From positions 62,001 through 126,000 of the forward strand of contig NZ_PNRF01000027.1 in the NCBI RefSeq assembly GCF_002879615.1: a stretch of DNA of 64,000 bases. Reading direction: 5' to 3'. A program made the translations under genes and the position numbers. The notes beneath the pieces are model-generated. The model ran no database searches. It had not been told where the DNA came from and was given only the letters and a program-made list of their open reading frames with translations. Positions within the stretch are counted from its first letter, which is position 1. Every line of letters begins with the position of its first letter. Origin of the DNA: Billgrantia endophytica (GTDB lineage Bacteria > Pseudomonadota > Gammaproteobacteria > Pseudomonadales > Halomonadaceae). Positions 26,022-34,416 of this stretch are shown in pieces.

Positions 26022-27314
26022 ATGCTTTTACGTCCTGTCGGCATCCTGCCCGCTTCCCGCCGCCTGCTGGCGGCGCTGGCATTGGCCCTGCCGCTTGCCA
26101 CACTGCCGCTGACCGCCCAGGCCACGTCTCCGGCCGATGAGCTGCCACTGGAGGACATCCAGACCTTTGCCGAGGTGTTCGAGCGGATCAAGCGCGCCTA
26201 TGTGGAAGAAGTCGACGACAGTACGCTGCTCCGCAATGCCATGCGGGGCATGCTCAGTGAACTCGACCCTCACTCCGCCTATCTGGATCGTGACGAGTTC
26301 GCGAGCCTGAGGGAGTCCACCGAGGGAGAGTTCGGTGGCATCGGTATCGAGGTAGGTCTGGAAGAGGGACAGCTGACGATCATCACGCCCATCGACGACA
26401 CCCCCGCCTCACGTGCCGGGCTGCAGGCTCGCGACATCATCCTGAGCATCGAGGACACTCCCACCGAAAATCTCTCGCTGCAGGAAGCCGTGACGCTGAT
26501 GCGCGGCAGCCCTGGCAGCGAGATCAGCCTGACCATCCTGCGCCGCGGTGAGGACGAGTCCCGTACCGTGACCCTGACACGCGAAGTCATCCGCACCGAA
26601 AGCGTGCGCAGCGAACTGTTGGAAACGGGCTACGGTTACCTGCGGGTCAGCCAGTTCCAGAGTCGTACCGGCGACCAGGTGACGAGCGCCATTCAGCGCC
26701 TGGAAAGGGATGGCCCCCTGAACGGCCTGATACTCGATTTACGTAATAACCCCGGCGGTGTATTACAGGCCGCTGTCGCGGTAGCCGACGCCTTCCTCGA
26801 GGGCGGCCTGGTCGTCTATACCGAAGGGCGCCTGCCCGATACCCAGATGCGTTTCTCCGCGGGCCGTGAAACGGCCGCGCCGGACGTGCCCCTGGTGGTA
26901 TTGATCAACGGCGGCAGCGCCTCGGCGGCGGAAATCGTCGCCGGTGCACTCCAGGACCAGCGCCGCGGTGTGGTCATGGGCACCGAAAGCTTCGGCAAGG
27001 GCTCGGTGCAGCAGGTCATGCCGCTGGGGAATGGCGAAGGGTTGAAACTGACCACCGCGCTCTATTACACCCCCAACGGCCGCTCCATCCAGGCCCAGGG
27101 GATCGAGCCCGACGTGGAGGTGGTACGGGGCCGGGTCGAGGTGACCGAAACAGGCCGGCAGTTGCGTGAGGCCGATCTGGAAGGACACCTGCGCTCCAGC
27201 GAGGAGCCCCGCGAGCGCCAGGAAATGACCGAGCGGCTGCGCGAGGACTATCAACTGGGTGAAGCGCTGAACCTGCTAAAGGCGTTGAATGTCCTCGACC
27301 GGCGCGACAGGTAG
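26022..27314 (+). CDS. ctpA: S41-family C-terminal processing peptidase
   Basis: A 430-aa exported serine protease with a signal peptide (cleavage near TAQA, residue 34), a PDZ domain (about 100-180, GIGIEVGLEEGQLTIITPIDD) and the tail-specific protease domain. The catalytic Ser301 (GGSASAAEI) and Lys326 (FGKGSVQQ) are 25 residues apart, as in E. coli Prc. Such enzymes trim or degrade periplasmic proteins, including peptidoglycan hydrolases, which fits its place after envC. Convergent ubiI ends 5 bp downstream. Confidence 0.96.
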   Translation: MLLRPVGILPASRRLLAALALALPLATLPLTAQATSPADELPLEDIQTFAEVFERIKRAYVEEVDDSTLLRNAMRGMLSELDPHSAYLDRDEFASLRESTEGEFGGIGIEVGLEEGQLTIITPIDDTPASRAGLQARDIILSIEDTPTENLSLQEAVTLMRGSPGSEISLTILRRGEDESRTVTLTREVIRTESVRSELLETGYGYLRVSQFQSRTGDQVTSAIQRLERDGPLNGLILDLRNNPGGVLQAAVAVADAFLEGGLVVYTEGRLPDTQMRFSAGRETAAPDVPLVVLINGGSASAAEIVAGALQDQRRGVVMGTESFGKGSVQQVMPLGNGEGLKLTTALYYTPNGRSIQAQGIEPDVEVVRGRVEVTETGRQLREADLEGHLRSSEEPRERQEMTERLREDYQLGEALNLLKALNVLDRRDR

Positions 27315-27319
27315 GTCTT

Positions 27320-28567
27320 TCAGCGACATGACGCGGGCAGGCGGCCACGATGACCGGTTGCCTGTCGCATCAGCAGCCGCTTGACCGGCACCAGCCGGTC
27401 GACCCCGGACAGCCCCAGATTGCGCGCCAGGGTAAGCGCCGGGTTACGGCTGCCGAACAGCAGGCGAAAGCCGTCCATCAGCGCCAGCATGGCCGTGTTG
27501 TCCCCACGCCGACGCCGGGCATAGCGACCCAGCACATTCTCGTCTCCCATGCTCATGCCTCGGCGGCGCCCCATGATGATCTCTTCCGCCAGCACCGCCG
27601 CATCCATCAGTCCCAGGTTCACGCCCTGCCCGGCAAGGGGATGGATGCTATGGGCCGCATCGCCGACCAGTGCCAAGCCTTGCTGAACGTACTGCTTGGC
27701 ATGGCGCTGGGTCAGCGGTACGGCGAGGGCTCTGTCCGTCACGTCCACCTCGCCCAGGCGGTATTCGAATGCCAAGGCCAACTCCCGGCCCAGTGCCCCG
27801 GAAGGCAGCTCGACCAGCCGCGCCGCTTCCGACGGCGACGTCGACCAGACGATGGAGCAGTAGCGATCATCGCCGTCCACGGTGAGCGGCAGGAACGCCA
27901 GCGGGCCGGTCGGCAGGAAGACCTGGCGTGCCACGCCACCATGGGGCCGTTCCGTGCGGACCGTGGTCACCACGGCCATATGGCCGGTGTCGTGGGCGCT
28001 GACCTCGATGCCGGCCAGTTCTCTGAGCGGGGAGAGGGCGCCATCGGCTGCCACCACCAACGGTGCCGCCAGGCGGTGCCCGTCCTCCAGCAGGACCTCG
28101 CGACTATCGGAGCGTTTTTCCAGCCCCGACACCCGGGCACCAAGACGTACCGTCACCGTCGGCAACTCGGCCAGACGCGCCTCCAGCGCCGCCAGGATCA
28201 CATCGTTCTCGACGATATGGCCCAATAGCGGAACGCCGGCCTGTTCTGCGGAGAAGGCTACCTCGCCACTGCCTTCGCTGTCCCATACCTGCATATGCCG
28301 ATACGGGGTGACCCGCCTCTGCTGCATCCAGTACCAGGCGCCGAGGCCTTCCAGCAGGCGCTGGGAAACCGGGGTCAAGGCACTGACTCGCATTCCCGGC
28401 CGGCCGCGTCCCACGTCATCGCCCGCCAACGCCTCGTGACGTGCGTCGAGCAGCGCCACCGCCACACCCGCCTGGCCCAGCAGGACCGCCAGGGTTGCCC
28501 CCACCATGCCTCCGCCGACAATGATGACCTCGAAGTTCGTTCGTTCCTGCCCAGCCGTTTGTGTCAT
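27320..28567 (-). CDS. ubiI: Ubiquinone biosynthesis FAD hydroxylase (UbiI/VisC type)
   Basis: A 415-aa UbiH/COQ6-family flavin hydroxylase that adds a ring hydroxyl in ubiquinone synthesis. FAD motifs are VIIVGGGMVGATLAVLLGQ near the N-terminus, VAADGALSPLRE and GDAAHSIHPLAGQGVNLGL. ATG 28567 has AAGGA 8 bp upstream, so the longer GTG-started frame is rejected. Membership in UbiH/F/I is certain; C5-hydroxylase UbiI is chosen because the order pepP-ubiH-ubiI matches E. coli. UbiF activity is the alternative. Confidence 0.9.
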   Translation of the reverse strand: MTQTAGQERTNFEVIIVGGGMVGATLAVLLGQAGVAVALLDARHEALAGDDVGRGRPGMRVSALTPVSQRLLEGLGAWYWMQQRRVTPYRHMQVWDSEGSGEVAFSAEQAGVPLLGHIVENDVILAALEARLAELPTVTVRLGARVSGLEKRSDSREVLLEDGHRLAAPLVVAADGALSPLRELAGIEVSAHDTGHMAVVTTVRTERPHGGVARQVFLPTGPLAFLPLTVDGDDRYCSIVWSTSPSEAARLVELPSGALGRELALAFEYRLGEVDVTDRALAVPLTQRHAKQYVQQGLALVGDAAHSIHPLAGQGVNLGLMDAAVLAEEIIMGRRRGMSMGDENVLGRYARRRRGDNTAMLALMDGFRLLFGSRNPALTLARNLGLSGVDRLVPVKRLLMRQATGHRGRLPASCR

Positions 28568-28622
28568 TCCCCGTTTCCTTGTCTCACGTCCTGTCCCGCC
28601 AGATCGCCCATATCGTCTTCCT

Positions 28623-29852
28623 TCAGCGTTCCAGACCCATGGCCCGACGGGCCAGCCCACGACGCAGCGGCCCCATCAGGTTGAGGCCAACCAGCCCCAT
28701 CGCCCGGACATGGGACAGCAGGACGTTATCGATACCGAATAGCCGCACCAGGCCATCACTGAAACGGACGACGTTGTGCCGGTCGACGATACGGCGGGCC
28801 TCGAAATCCCGCAGGGCCAGCATGCCGCCAACGGCTTCGTCGCTTTCCAGCGCCATCCCCAGGGCCGCCACCAGGTCCGTCACGCCACGCAGGGCCAGGT
28901 TGAAACCCTGGCCCGCCACCGGGTGCAGAGAATGGGCTGCATTGCCCAGCACCGCCAATCCCGGCCGTATGGACTCCCGTGCCGTGACCAGCGTGAGCGG
29001 GTAGGCATGGCGCCTGCCAACCCGGCGGAAGCGTCCGGCACGGTCGCCGAAGGCCTGCTGCAGCTCAGCCAGGAAAGCGCCATCCCCGAGAGCGAGGCGA
29101 GGCGCCTCTCGGCCTGCCTCATGGGTCCAGATCAGCGCCATCTGCTGACCCTGAAGCGGTAGCAGGGCAATGGGCCCTTCACGGGTAAAGCGCTCATATG
29201 CCGTGCCGCCGTGGGGATGGCTCACCTCGACGTTGGCGATCAGGGCCACCTGGTCGTAGGGCGTTTCATCACTGCCGATACCCAAGCGCTCCTTGAACCC
29301 GGACCGGCCACCGTCGGCCAGTACGGTCAGCCCTGCCTGGAAAGTGCTGCCATCGGACAGGGTCAACCGATGCCCTTCCGCCTCGGGCTCGACCTCCACA
29401 ACGGTAGCGGGGCAGTGCCAGGCCAGGGGCAGCCCGGAAAGGCGATGATGCAGCACACGCCCCATCCAGGCATTGGGGATGACATAGCCCAGCGCCGACT
29501 GATCCAGTTCATTGGCCAGCAGCCGGGTCACACCCAGTCGCCCCCGTTCGCTGACATGGATCTGCGATATGGGTGCGGCAGCCTCGAGCATCGCTTCCCA
29601 TAGGCCCATGTCCCGGAATCGCTCGGCCGAGCCCTGGGCAATGGCACTGGAGCGCGCATCGAAGCTGGGCTGCCAGGGCGCCTGGACGGCATCCAGCATG
29701 GGGGCAGCCTCGATCACCGCTACCGTCAGGCCGAAACGCTCTATCAAGGGGGCCAACGAGCAGGCCAGGCTGGCCCCTACCAGCCCGCCGCCCACAATGG
29801 CGACGTCCACGTTACATGTTTCATTACGCGACTGGGCCAGGGCCGTGTTCAT
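28623..29852 (-). CDS. ubiH: 2-octaprenyl-6-methoxyphenol hydroxylase
   Basis: A 409-aa flavoprotein of the UbiH/COQ6 family with AIVGGGLVGASLACSLAP, a GxSGF-like variant VLADGGRSGFKE and GNAAHSLHPVAGQGFNLAL. ATG 29852 is preferred because GGAGG precedes it. It lies between pepP and ubiI on one strand, the E. coli order. The 74-bp gap to pepP contains a short perfect inverted repeat, ACGTTA-CA-TAACGT. Confidence 0.94.
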   Translation of the reverse strand: MNTALAQSRNETCNVDVAIVGGGLVGASLACSLAPLIERFGLTVAVIEAAPMLDAVQAPWQPSFDARSSAIAQGSAERFRDMGLWEAMLEAAAPISQIHVSERGRLGVTRLLANELDQSALGYVIPNAWMGRVLHHRLSGLPLAWHCPATVVEVEPEAEGHRLTLSDGSTFQAGLTVLADGGRSGFKERLGIGSDETPYDQVALIANVEVSHPHGGTAYERFTREGPIALLPLQGQQMALIWTHEAGREAPRLALGDGAFLAELQQAFGDRAGRFRRVGRRHAYPLTLVTARESIRPGLAVLGNAAHSLHPVAGQGFNLALRGVTDLVAALGMALESDEAVGGMLALRDFEARRIVDRHNVVRFSDGLVRLFGIDNVLLSHVRAMGLVGLNLMGPLRRGLARRAMGLER

Positions 29853-29926
29853 TTCCCGCCCTCCACGGCAGGGCATAAGGCGTAATGTACGTTACATAAC
29901 GTCATGTCGTTCTCCTTTCCCGGCGG

Positions 29927-31264
29927 TCAATTCTTCGCCATCAGGGCCTCGATTTCCTCTGCCCGCTTTGGCACGGCAGCCGTCAGTACTTCCTGTCCGT
30001 CGGGCGTCACCGCGACGTCGTCCTCGATGCGAATGCCGATGCCACGAAACCTCTCGGGAATATCATCGGACACGGGGATATACAGGCCAGGCTCGATGGT
30101 AAGAACCATGCCCGGCTCCAGGGGCCGGGGGGCGTCGTCCTGGCGATAGGCACCGACATCATGTACGTCGAGCCCCAGCCAGTGGGAGGTGGAGTGCAGG
30201 TAGAACCGCTTGAAGCCATCATCCTTCATGCGTGCCTCGACCTCACCTTCGAGCAGGCCCAGCTGAATCAGTCCGGCCGTCAGGTCACGGACCACGCCAT
30301 CATGGATCTCGGCCAGCGTCACCCCGGGCCTAACCGCCGCAACGGCACGCTGCTGGGCCGTCAGGACGACGTCATACAGGGCCCGCTGCGCTTCACTGAA
30401 GCGGCCATTGACCGGAAAGGTGCGGGTGATGTCTCCCGCATAGAGGTCGAATTCTGCGCCGGCATCGATCAGGATCAGCTCACCATCACGCAGCGTCTCG
30501 CTATTCTCGATGTAGTGCAGCACACAGGCGTTGCTACCGCTACCAACGATGCTGGCATAGGCGGGCCCACTGGCGCCATGCCAGCGGAATTCATGCTCTA
30601 TCTCGGCCTGCAGGTGATATTCGGTCAGCTCCGGGCGGGCGGAGCGCATCGCGCGCATATGGGCCCGGGCCGATATCGCGGCCGCGTGACGCATCAACGA
30701 CAGCTCACCCTCGCTCTTGATCAGACGACGCTCATGCAGCAGCGGCGCCAGGTCGACGAAAGTGCGGGGCGGCTGGGCACCACGGCGAATGCGGGTCGTC
30801 AGCCGTCCACGCACCTCGTCAGCCAGCGCCATTGCCTCGGCGTCATCGAGCATCAGGTAGAGGGTCGTACGCCCATCCAGCAGCGCTTCCAGCCATTCGT
30901 CGCGCTCGGCATTCTCGAAGGCCTGGTCGACTCCGTGCTCGCGCACCGCTCCCTCTGCACCCAGCCGAATGCCGGTCCAGGCCTCCAGTGCCGGGTCGCG
31001 GTCCTGGCAGAACAGCACGCTCTCGCCCTCGGGGCGTCCCGGCAGCAGCAGCAGCAGCGCATCGGGCTCGGGAAAGCCGGACAGATAGTGGAAGTCACTG
31101 TTCTGGCGAAAGGGAAAATCGCTGTCCCGCGAACGCGTCACCAGTGAGGCGCCGTTCAACAGGACGGCGCCATCCTTCGGAAGCTCGGACATGATGGCCC
31201 GGCGGCGAGCCCGGTATTCCTCGTGGGAAATGGGATCGGGGCGGGGCAGGGGTTCGGGTAGCAT
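29927..31264 (-). CDS. pepP: Xaa-Pro aminopeptidase P
   Basis: A 445-aa M24 metallopeptidase that removes N-terminal residues followed by proline. All dinuclear-metal ligands are visible: the two Asp in LIDAGAEFDLYAGDITRT (11 residues apart), His in HSTSHWLGLDVHD, Glu in TIEPGLYIP and Glu in IGIRIEDDV. An N-terminal creatinase-type domain with FRQNSDFHYLSGF precedes it. ATG 31264 is chosen for AAGGAG 5 bp upstream. It is the gene between ygfB and ubiH. Confidence 0.97.
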   Translation of the reverse strand: MLPEPLPRPDPISHEEYRARRRAIMSELPKDGAVLLNGASLVTRSRDSDFPFRQNSDFHYLSGFPEPDALLLLLPGRPEGESVLFCQDRDPALEAWTGIRLGAEGAVREHGVDQAFENAERDEWLEALLDGRTTLYLMLDDAEAMALADEVRGRLTTRIRRGAQPPRTFVDLAPLLHERRLIKSEGELSLMRHAAAISARAHMRAMRSARPELTEYHLQAEIEHEFRWHGASGPAYASIVGSGSNACVLHYIENSETLRDGELILIDAGAEFDLYAGDITRTFPVNGRFSEAQRALYDVVLTAQQRAVAAVRPGVTLAEIHDGVVRDLTAGLIQLGLLEGEVEARMKDDGFKRFYLHSTSHWLGLDVHDVGAYRQDDAPRPLEPGMVLTIEPGLYIPVSDDIPERFRGIGIRIEDDVAVTPDGQEVLTAAVPKRAEEIEALMAKN

Positions 31265-31299
31265 CGCGGCTCCTTGCAAGGGTCTGTGTCAGATAATCG

Positions 31300-31875
31300 T
31301 CAGTGCCGTGTGGGCTCGCCCGCTTCCACCTGCGGCTGGCCCGGTCGCTGCTCGGTATACAACAGCATGGCGGCCATGCGCGCATGTTCGGTCAAGGCAA
31401 ACAGGTCATTCTCGTTTTCGGCACTGTCATCGATGTTGGTATCCATGGCAGCCAGTGCCGCCAGGTCGTCCACGGCCTCGCGCAGCGGTTCGGACCACCC
31501 TTCTCGCGGCTCGTTGCCGGCATCCTGGATGACTTCCAGAAAGCCCATCGTCCACTCCCGCAGTCCCTGGGCGCGTTCGGCAAGGGAGTAGAGCTCATCG
31601 GGAATGAGCGGCTCATAGTTGAGCGAATTGTCCGCCAGTGTCTCCAGTGTGTGCCGCCGCCAGGCCAACAGGGCCTCGGCACTGTCGCGGTCGCGGGGCT
31701 GCTCGACCCCCAGCCCCATGCAGGTCTCTTCCAGCCACGCGGTGGCGCTCAGTTCATGCAGCGCCAGTGCGGCGCACAGCCGTCCGTCGAGAAAGGAAGG
31801 GGATTGCATGCTGCCATGCAGTAGAAAAAGGTCGGCAACGGTGGAGAAATCCGGACGTTCGTCGGTCGGTGGCAT
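31300..31875 (-). CDS. ygfB: YgfB family (UPF0149) protein
   Basis: A 191-aa all-helical protein of the UPF0149/YecA group, matching by LLHGSMQSPSFLDGRLCAAL near the start and the C-terminal ENENDLFALTEHARMAAMLLY. No reaction is known in the family; in Pseudomonas aeruginosa YgfB affects expression of a beta-lactam-response regulon. ATG 31875 (GGAG upstream) gives the family length; the frame stays open further upstream. It is divergent from zapA, as in E. coli. Confidence 0.92.
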   Translation of the reverse strand: MPPTDERPDFSTVADLFLLHGSMQSPSFLDGRLCAALALHELSATAWLEETCMGLGVEQPRDRDSAEALLAWRRHTLETLADNSLNYEPLIPDELYSLAERAQGLREWTMGFLEVIQDAGNEPREGWSEPLREAVDDLAALAAMDTNIDDSAENENDLFALTEHARMAAMLLYTEQRPGQPQVEAGEPTRH

Positions 31876-31931
31876 GGTCGTGTCTCCAGGTCGGGCAGCG
31901 ATGAGGGTCATCCAGTACACTACGTGGCGCG

Positions 31932-31961
31932 TTGACCGCCTGTGAGCGGCTCTCTTATAGT
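31932..31961 (+). promoter_or_regulatory. Sigma-70 promoter for zapA-ssrS-ygfA
   Basis: TTGACC (31932-31937) and TATAGT (31956-31961) are 18 bp apart, about 70 bp before the zapA ATG and facing it. Both hexamers match five of six consensus bases. Confidence 0.65.
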
Positions 31962-32035
31962 GAATGGCTGAATGACGCGTCTTGATTGATAGGATGTTAA
32001 CGCATCGGGCTGACAAGCCGACACCGGAGCCCTCC

Positions 32036-32356
32036 ATGAGCGATAACGCCTCTCGGCCCACCACCGAGATCACCTTGCTGGGCCGTCACTATGTGATTGC
32101 CTGCAACCCGGGCGAAGAGCACAAGCTTGACCGTGCCGCCCGCTACCTGGATCGTGCCATGCACGGCATCCATTCACAGAATTCACTGCTGGGCAGCGAG
32201 CGGGTCGCCATGATGGCCGCACTCAACATTACCCACGAACTCCTCGAGGCACTGGAAGAGCGCCGCGCCGGAGAGCAGAACCTCAATCGGCTCAGTGAAC
32301 AACTGGAGCGGGCCATAGCGGGTACCACCGCCCCGGGGCAGACCACGACCGAATGA
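32036..32356 (+). CDS. zapA: Cell division protein ZapA
   Basis: A 106-aa protein that binds FtsZ and cross-links protofilaments at the Z ring. The N-terminal ITLLGRHYVIACNPGEEHKL with LDRAARYLDRAM is the conserved head domain, and a C-terminal coiled coil (VAMMAALNITHELLEALEER to about 95) forms the tetramer stalk. ATG 32036 has GGAG 6 bp upstream; an upstream in-frame ATG lacks this. It precedes the 6S RNA gene, as in enterics. Confidence 0.95.
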   Translation: MSDNASRPTTEITLLGRHYVIACNPGEEHKLDRAARYLDRAMHGIHSQNSLLGSERVAMMAALNITHELLEALEERRAGEQNLNRLSEQLERAIAGTTAPGQTTTE

Positions 32357-32359
32357 CAC

Positions 32360-32388
32360 TGGACGTACCTGCCAGCTCTGATAGGATG
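32360..32388 (+). promoter_or_regulatory. Probable promoter for 6S RNA
   Basis: TGGACG (32360-32365) and TAGGAT (32383-32388) are 17 bp apart and would start transcription near 32395, exactly where the 6S RNA terminal helix begins. Confidence 0.55.
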
Positions 32389-32394
32389 GAGGTG

Positions 32395-32578
32395 TTCCCT
32401 GGGGTGTTGGCCAGTCGTTATAGTCCCTCGAGCCTATGAGCAATACCCAGGGCGGCCATTTGCTAGCCGGACCCGTGTGCATGTCCGTGCGACGGAAAGC
32501 CTGACGGTTCGGCTGCGGCCACCCACCTTGAACCAAGGGTTCAAGGGCCAGAATGACAGCGGCACTCTGGGGAACCCC
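32395..32578 (+). ncRNA. ssrS: 6S RNA
   Basis: This RNA of about 184 nt mimics an open promoter and sequesters sigma-70 RNA polymerase in stationary phase. The conserved segment CACCTTGAACCAAGGGTTCA (32524-32543) matches E. coli 6S RNA closely. The ends pair in a 12-bp helix: TTCCCTGGGGTG (32395-32406) with CACTCTGGGGAA near 32563-32574. GGCCAGTC and CTCGAGCC correspond to the enteric 5' half. It lies between zapA and ygfA, the same place as in E. coli. The exact ends are estimated within a few bases. Confidence 0.93.
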
Positions 32579-32586
32579 ATCGCATC

Positions 32587-33216
32587 ATGAGCGGCCTTTC
32601 CAAACCCTTCCCATCCGACTCGCCTGATCCGCGCCGCCAGTTGCGGCAGGAGTTGCGGCGTCGACGCAGGGCACTGACTCCGAACCAGCAACGCAACGCA
32701 GCCCGGGCACTATGCCGCCGCCTGCGCCAGCTTCCCGAGATCCGCCGTGCCCGCCGGGTGGCCCTCTACCTGCCCAATGACGGGGAAATAGACCCCAGCC
32801 CGTTGATTGCCTGGCTGAAAGACCGATCCGTGCGCATCTATCTGCCGGTGCTCAAGCCCCTGTCGTCCAATTCCCTCTGGTTCGTGCACTACCACCGGGG
32901 CACCCCCATGGTGCGCAATCGCTTCGGCATCCCCGAGCCCGACACACAGCACGGCGCCCACCGGGCTCGCCGCCTGCCCACCTGGGCGCTGGACCTGATC
33001 CTGCTGCCCCTGGTCGGCTTCGACGACCAGGGGCAGCGCATGGGCATGGGAGGGGGCTTCTACGACCGCAGTCTCGCCTTCACGCGCCGGCCCGGCCCCC
33101 GGCCGAGGCTGTTGGGGCTGGCCCACGAGTGTCAAAGGGTGGAACAACTGCCGGTTGCGCCCTGGGACGTGCCTCTGGATGCCATCGTCAGTGACGCCCG
33201 CATCATCCGCCCTTGA
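32587..33216 (+). CDS. ygfA: 5-formyltetrahydrofolate cyclo-ligase
   Basis: A 209-aa ATP-dependent enzyme converting 5-formyl-THF to 5,10-methenyl-THF, clearing an inhibitory folate. The basic N-terminal region RRQLRQELRRRRRAL binds ATP phosphate, and the C-terminal LLPLVGFDDQGQRMGMGGGF followed by YDR is the family signature. It begins about 9 bp after the 6S RNA, from which E. coli co-transcribes ygfA. A hairpin with a T tract follows at 33351. Confidence 0.95.
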   Translation: MSGLSKPFPSDSPDPRRQLRQELRRRRRALTPNQQRNAARALCRRLRQLPEIRRARRVALYLPNDGEIDPSPLIAWLKDRSVRIYLPVLKPLSSNSLWFVHYHRGTPMVRNRFGIPEPDTQHGAHRARRLPTWALDLILLPLVGFDDQGQRMGMGGGFYDRSLAFTRRPGPRPRLLGLAHECQRVEQLPVAPWDVPLDAIVSDARIIRP

Positions 33217-33350
33217 GTACTGATCAAGCGCAATTAATTATGAATAATCACTTATCCATGGGCACTTCGCTTGACAAAACACTTCCAGCAACGCGCCGTG
33301 GAACACCTTGAGCGCGAGTATGAACATCTTGCCGTAAAGCTTATATGGAG

Positions 33351-33373
33351 AGGCCAGGTAGCCCGGCCTTTTT
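33351..33373 (+). terminator. Rho-independent terminator after ygfA
   Basis: AGGCC (33351-33355) and GGCCT (33365-33369) form a short stem followed by a run of T. It reads in the plus direction, 135 bp past the ygfA stop, and abuts the end of the convergent 156-aa gene. Confidence 0.6.
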
Positions 33374-33843
33374 CATATGCGCGCGTCGAAGCGCGTTGTC
33401 TGGCCTTGGGCTTGATGCATTGTATCTATAGCTGCCTGCAATCGCTCCACGGCCTCGGAGTCGCCGCGCAGCCGGTAGAACTCCATGTTACTTTGAAACG
33501 CCTCGAAGAAGTTCACACGCTCATTCTGCATTCGGGCTTCGACTATGGCCGCCATGCTCGGATCGGGATGGACGATCGCCGACATTCCCAAGAATGCCTT
33601 AGATTCATCGACCGTCATTTCCCCACTGCGGAGTTGTTCGCCCATCCAGTTGCGCAACTCCTGGCGGGTCATGTTGGTGAAATCGGCTTGTTCGATCTTA
33701 GCTGATCCCGCCTGGGTTGCGATGCGCTCGCTGCGCTCTGTTTCCCCGGCTAGCAGCGTTTCGAACGACACCTTGGCATCCATGCGGGTTGCGTTCGCGT
33801 GCTGGCTGGCGAACAGACAGCTTGACCCTCCATCGACCTTCAT
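33373..33843 (-). CDS. Uncharacterised 156-aa protein
   Basis: I do not recognise this gene. The product is soluble and predicted mostly helical, with no signal peptide or membrane helix. Its most distinctive stretch is NMTRQELRNWMGEQLRSGEM then TVDESKAFLGM (about 57-87), followed by two helices (EARMQNERVNFFEAFQSNME and SEAVERLQAAIDTMHQAQGQ). A GAGGAG ribosome site lies 7 bp before the ATG at 33843. Codon use is less GC-biased than the neighbours and the gene interrupts core genes, so it may be a recent arrival. Confidence 0.7.
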   Translation of the reverse strand: MKVDGGSSCLFASQHANATRMDAKVSFETLLAGETERSERIATQAGSAKIEQADFTNMTRQELRNWMGEQLRSGEMTVDESKAFLGMSAIVHPDPSMAAIVEARMQNERVNFFEAFQSNMEFYRLRGDSEAVERLQAAIDTMHQAQGQTTRFDARI

Positions 33844-34071
33844 CAGTGTCTCCTCATTCCTTTCAAGCAGTGGATCTCATCCTGGGCAAGGCTCGTGCCA
33901 GGCTTTCGACAGCATCGGACAGTTTGGCTCACATGGCCCGTACATCAGCCAACGAGCAGCCGGGAGACCAGGCTCTATTCCGGTGCATTGAGGCTGTTCA
34001 AAAACCGCTCCCGACAATTTTGTCGTCAGGCCAGCGTTTGCCTTGGGAACAGCATCAGTCTGGCGGACCAT
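33844..34071. other. Intergenic, no gene recognised
   Basis: This stretch holds the upstream region of the 156-aa gene. I see no ORF with a ribosome site, no RNA gene and no repeat in it. It is more AT-rich than the flanking core genes. Confidence 0.5.
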
Positions 34072-34106
34072 AAAAAAAACCGGCCGGTGAAGGGCACCGG
34101 GCCGGT
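34072..34106 (-). terminator. Rho-independent terminator of the 31-aa peptide gene
   Basis: On the minus strand ACCGGCCCGGTG pairs with CACCGGCCGGT (11 bp, one bulged C) across a short loop, followed directly by eight T. It starts about 38 bp after the stop codon of the small gene. Confidence 0.85.
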
Positions 34107-34144
34107 TCTGATGTTTTCATCTGATCATGGCACTGACTGCCGAT

Positions 34145-34240
34145 TCAACCACCCGTCAGCGCCTGGGCGTAGCCGGTTACCACAATACCAATGCCGAAAG
34201 CCAGCACCAGTGCCATGACCAGATCGGGCTTGCGCTTCAT
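34145..34240 (-). CDS. 31-aa single-helix membrane peptide
   Basis: A short frame encodes a basic start (MKRKPD), one hydrophobic helix (LVMALVLAFGIGIVVTGYA) and the end QALTGG, then TGA. It has an AGGGGAG ribosome site 7 bp before the ATG, a plausible promoter (TTGTCT at 34327-34332 and TATAGT at 34303-34308, 18 bp apart, minus strand) and a strong terminator behind it. It is therefore a complete small transcription unit rather than a chance ORF. Such peptides often modulate a membrane complex, but no partner is evident. Neighbours are ilvA upstream on the same strand and the 156-aa gene downstream. Confidence 0.75.
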   Translation of the reverse strand: MKRKPDLVMALVLAFGIGIVVTGYAQALTGG

Positions 34241-34302
34241 TGAATGCTCCCCTGATGACATCCGCCGTTGAAAAAAGCCGCAGAAAATACTATGCAGGGC
34301 CG

Positions 34303-34332
34303 ACTATAGGCCTTGTGACACGATGAAGACAA
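34303..34332 (-). promoter_or_regulatory. Probable promoter of the 31-aa peptide gene
   Basis: The minus strand reads TTGTCT, 18 bp, TATAGT, giving a leader of about 55 nt before the peptide's ATG. Confidence 0.45.
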
Positions 34333-34416
34333 CCCGCTCAAGGCCAAGATTACAAAACGAAACCCTTGCCAATTCGGGGCTTTGCCGTAAGCCTACGCTA
34401 ACTTTGCCCTTCGGGG

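Noticed and set aside
23175..26148. Two long minus-strand frames opposite gpmI and envC
   Set aside because: Both mirror well-identified plus-strand genes and show shadow composition only.
33271..33705. 144-aa plus-strand frame across the ygfA terminator
   Set aside because: It crosses a T-tract hairpin and lies antisense to the 156-aa gene, which has a better ribosome site.
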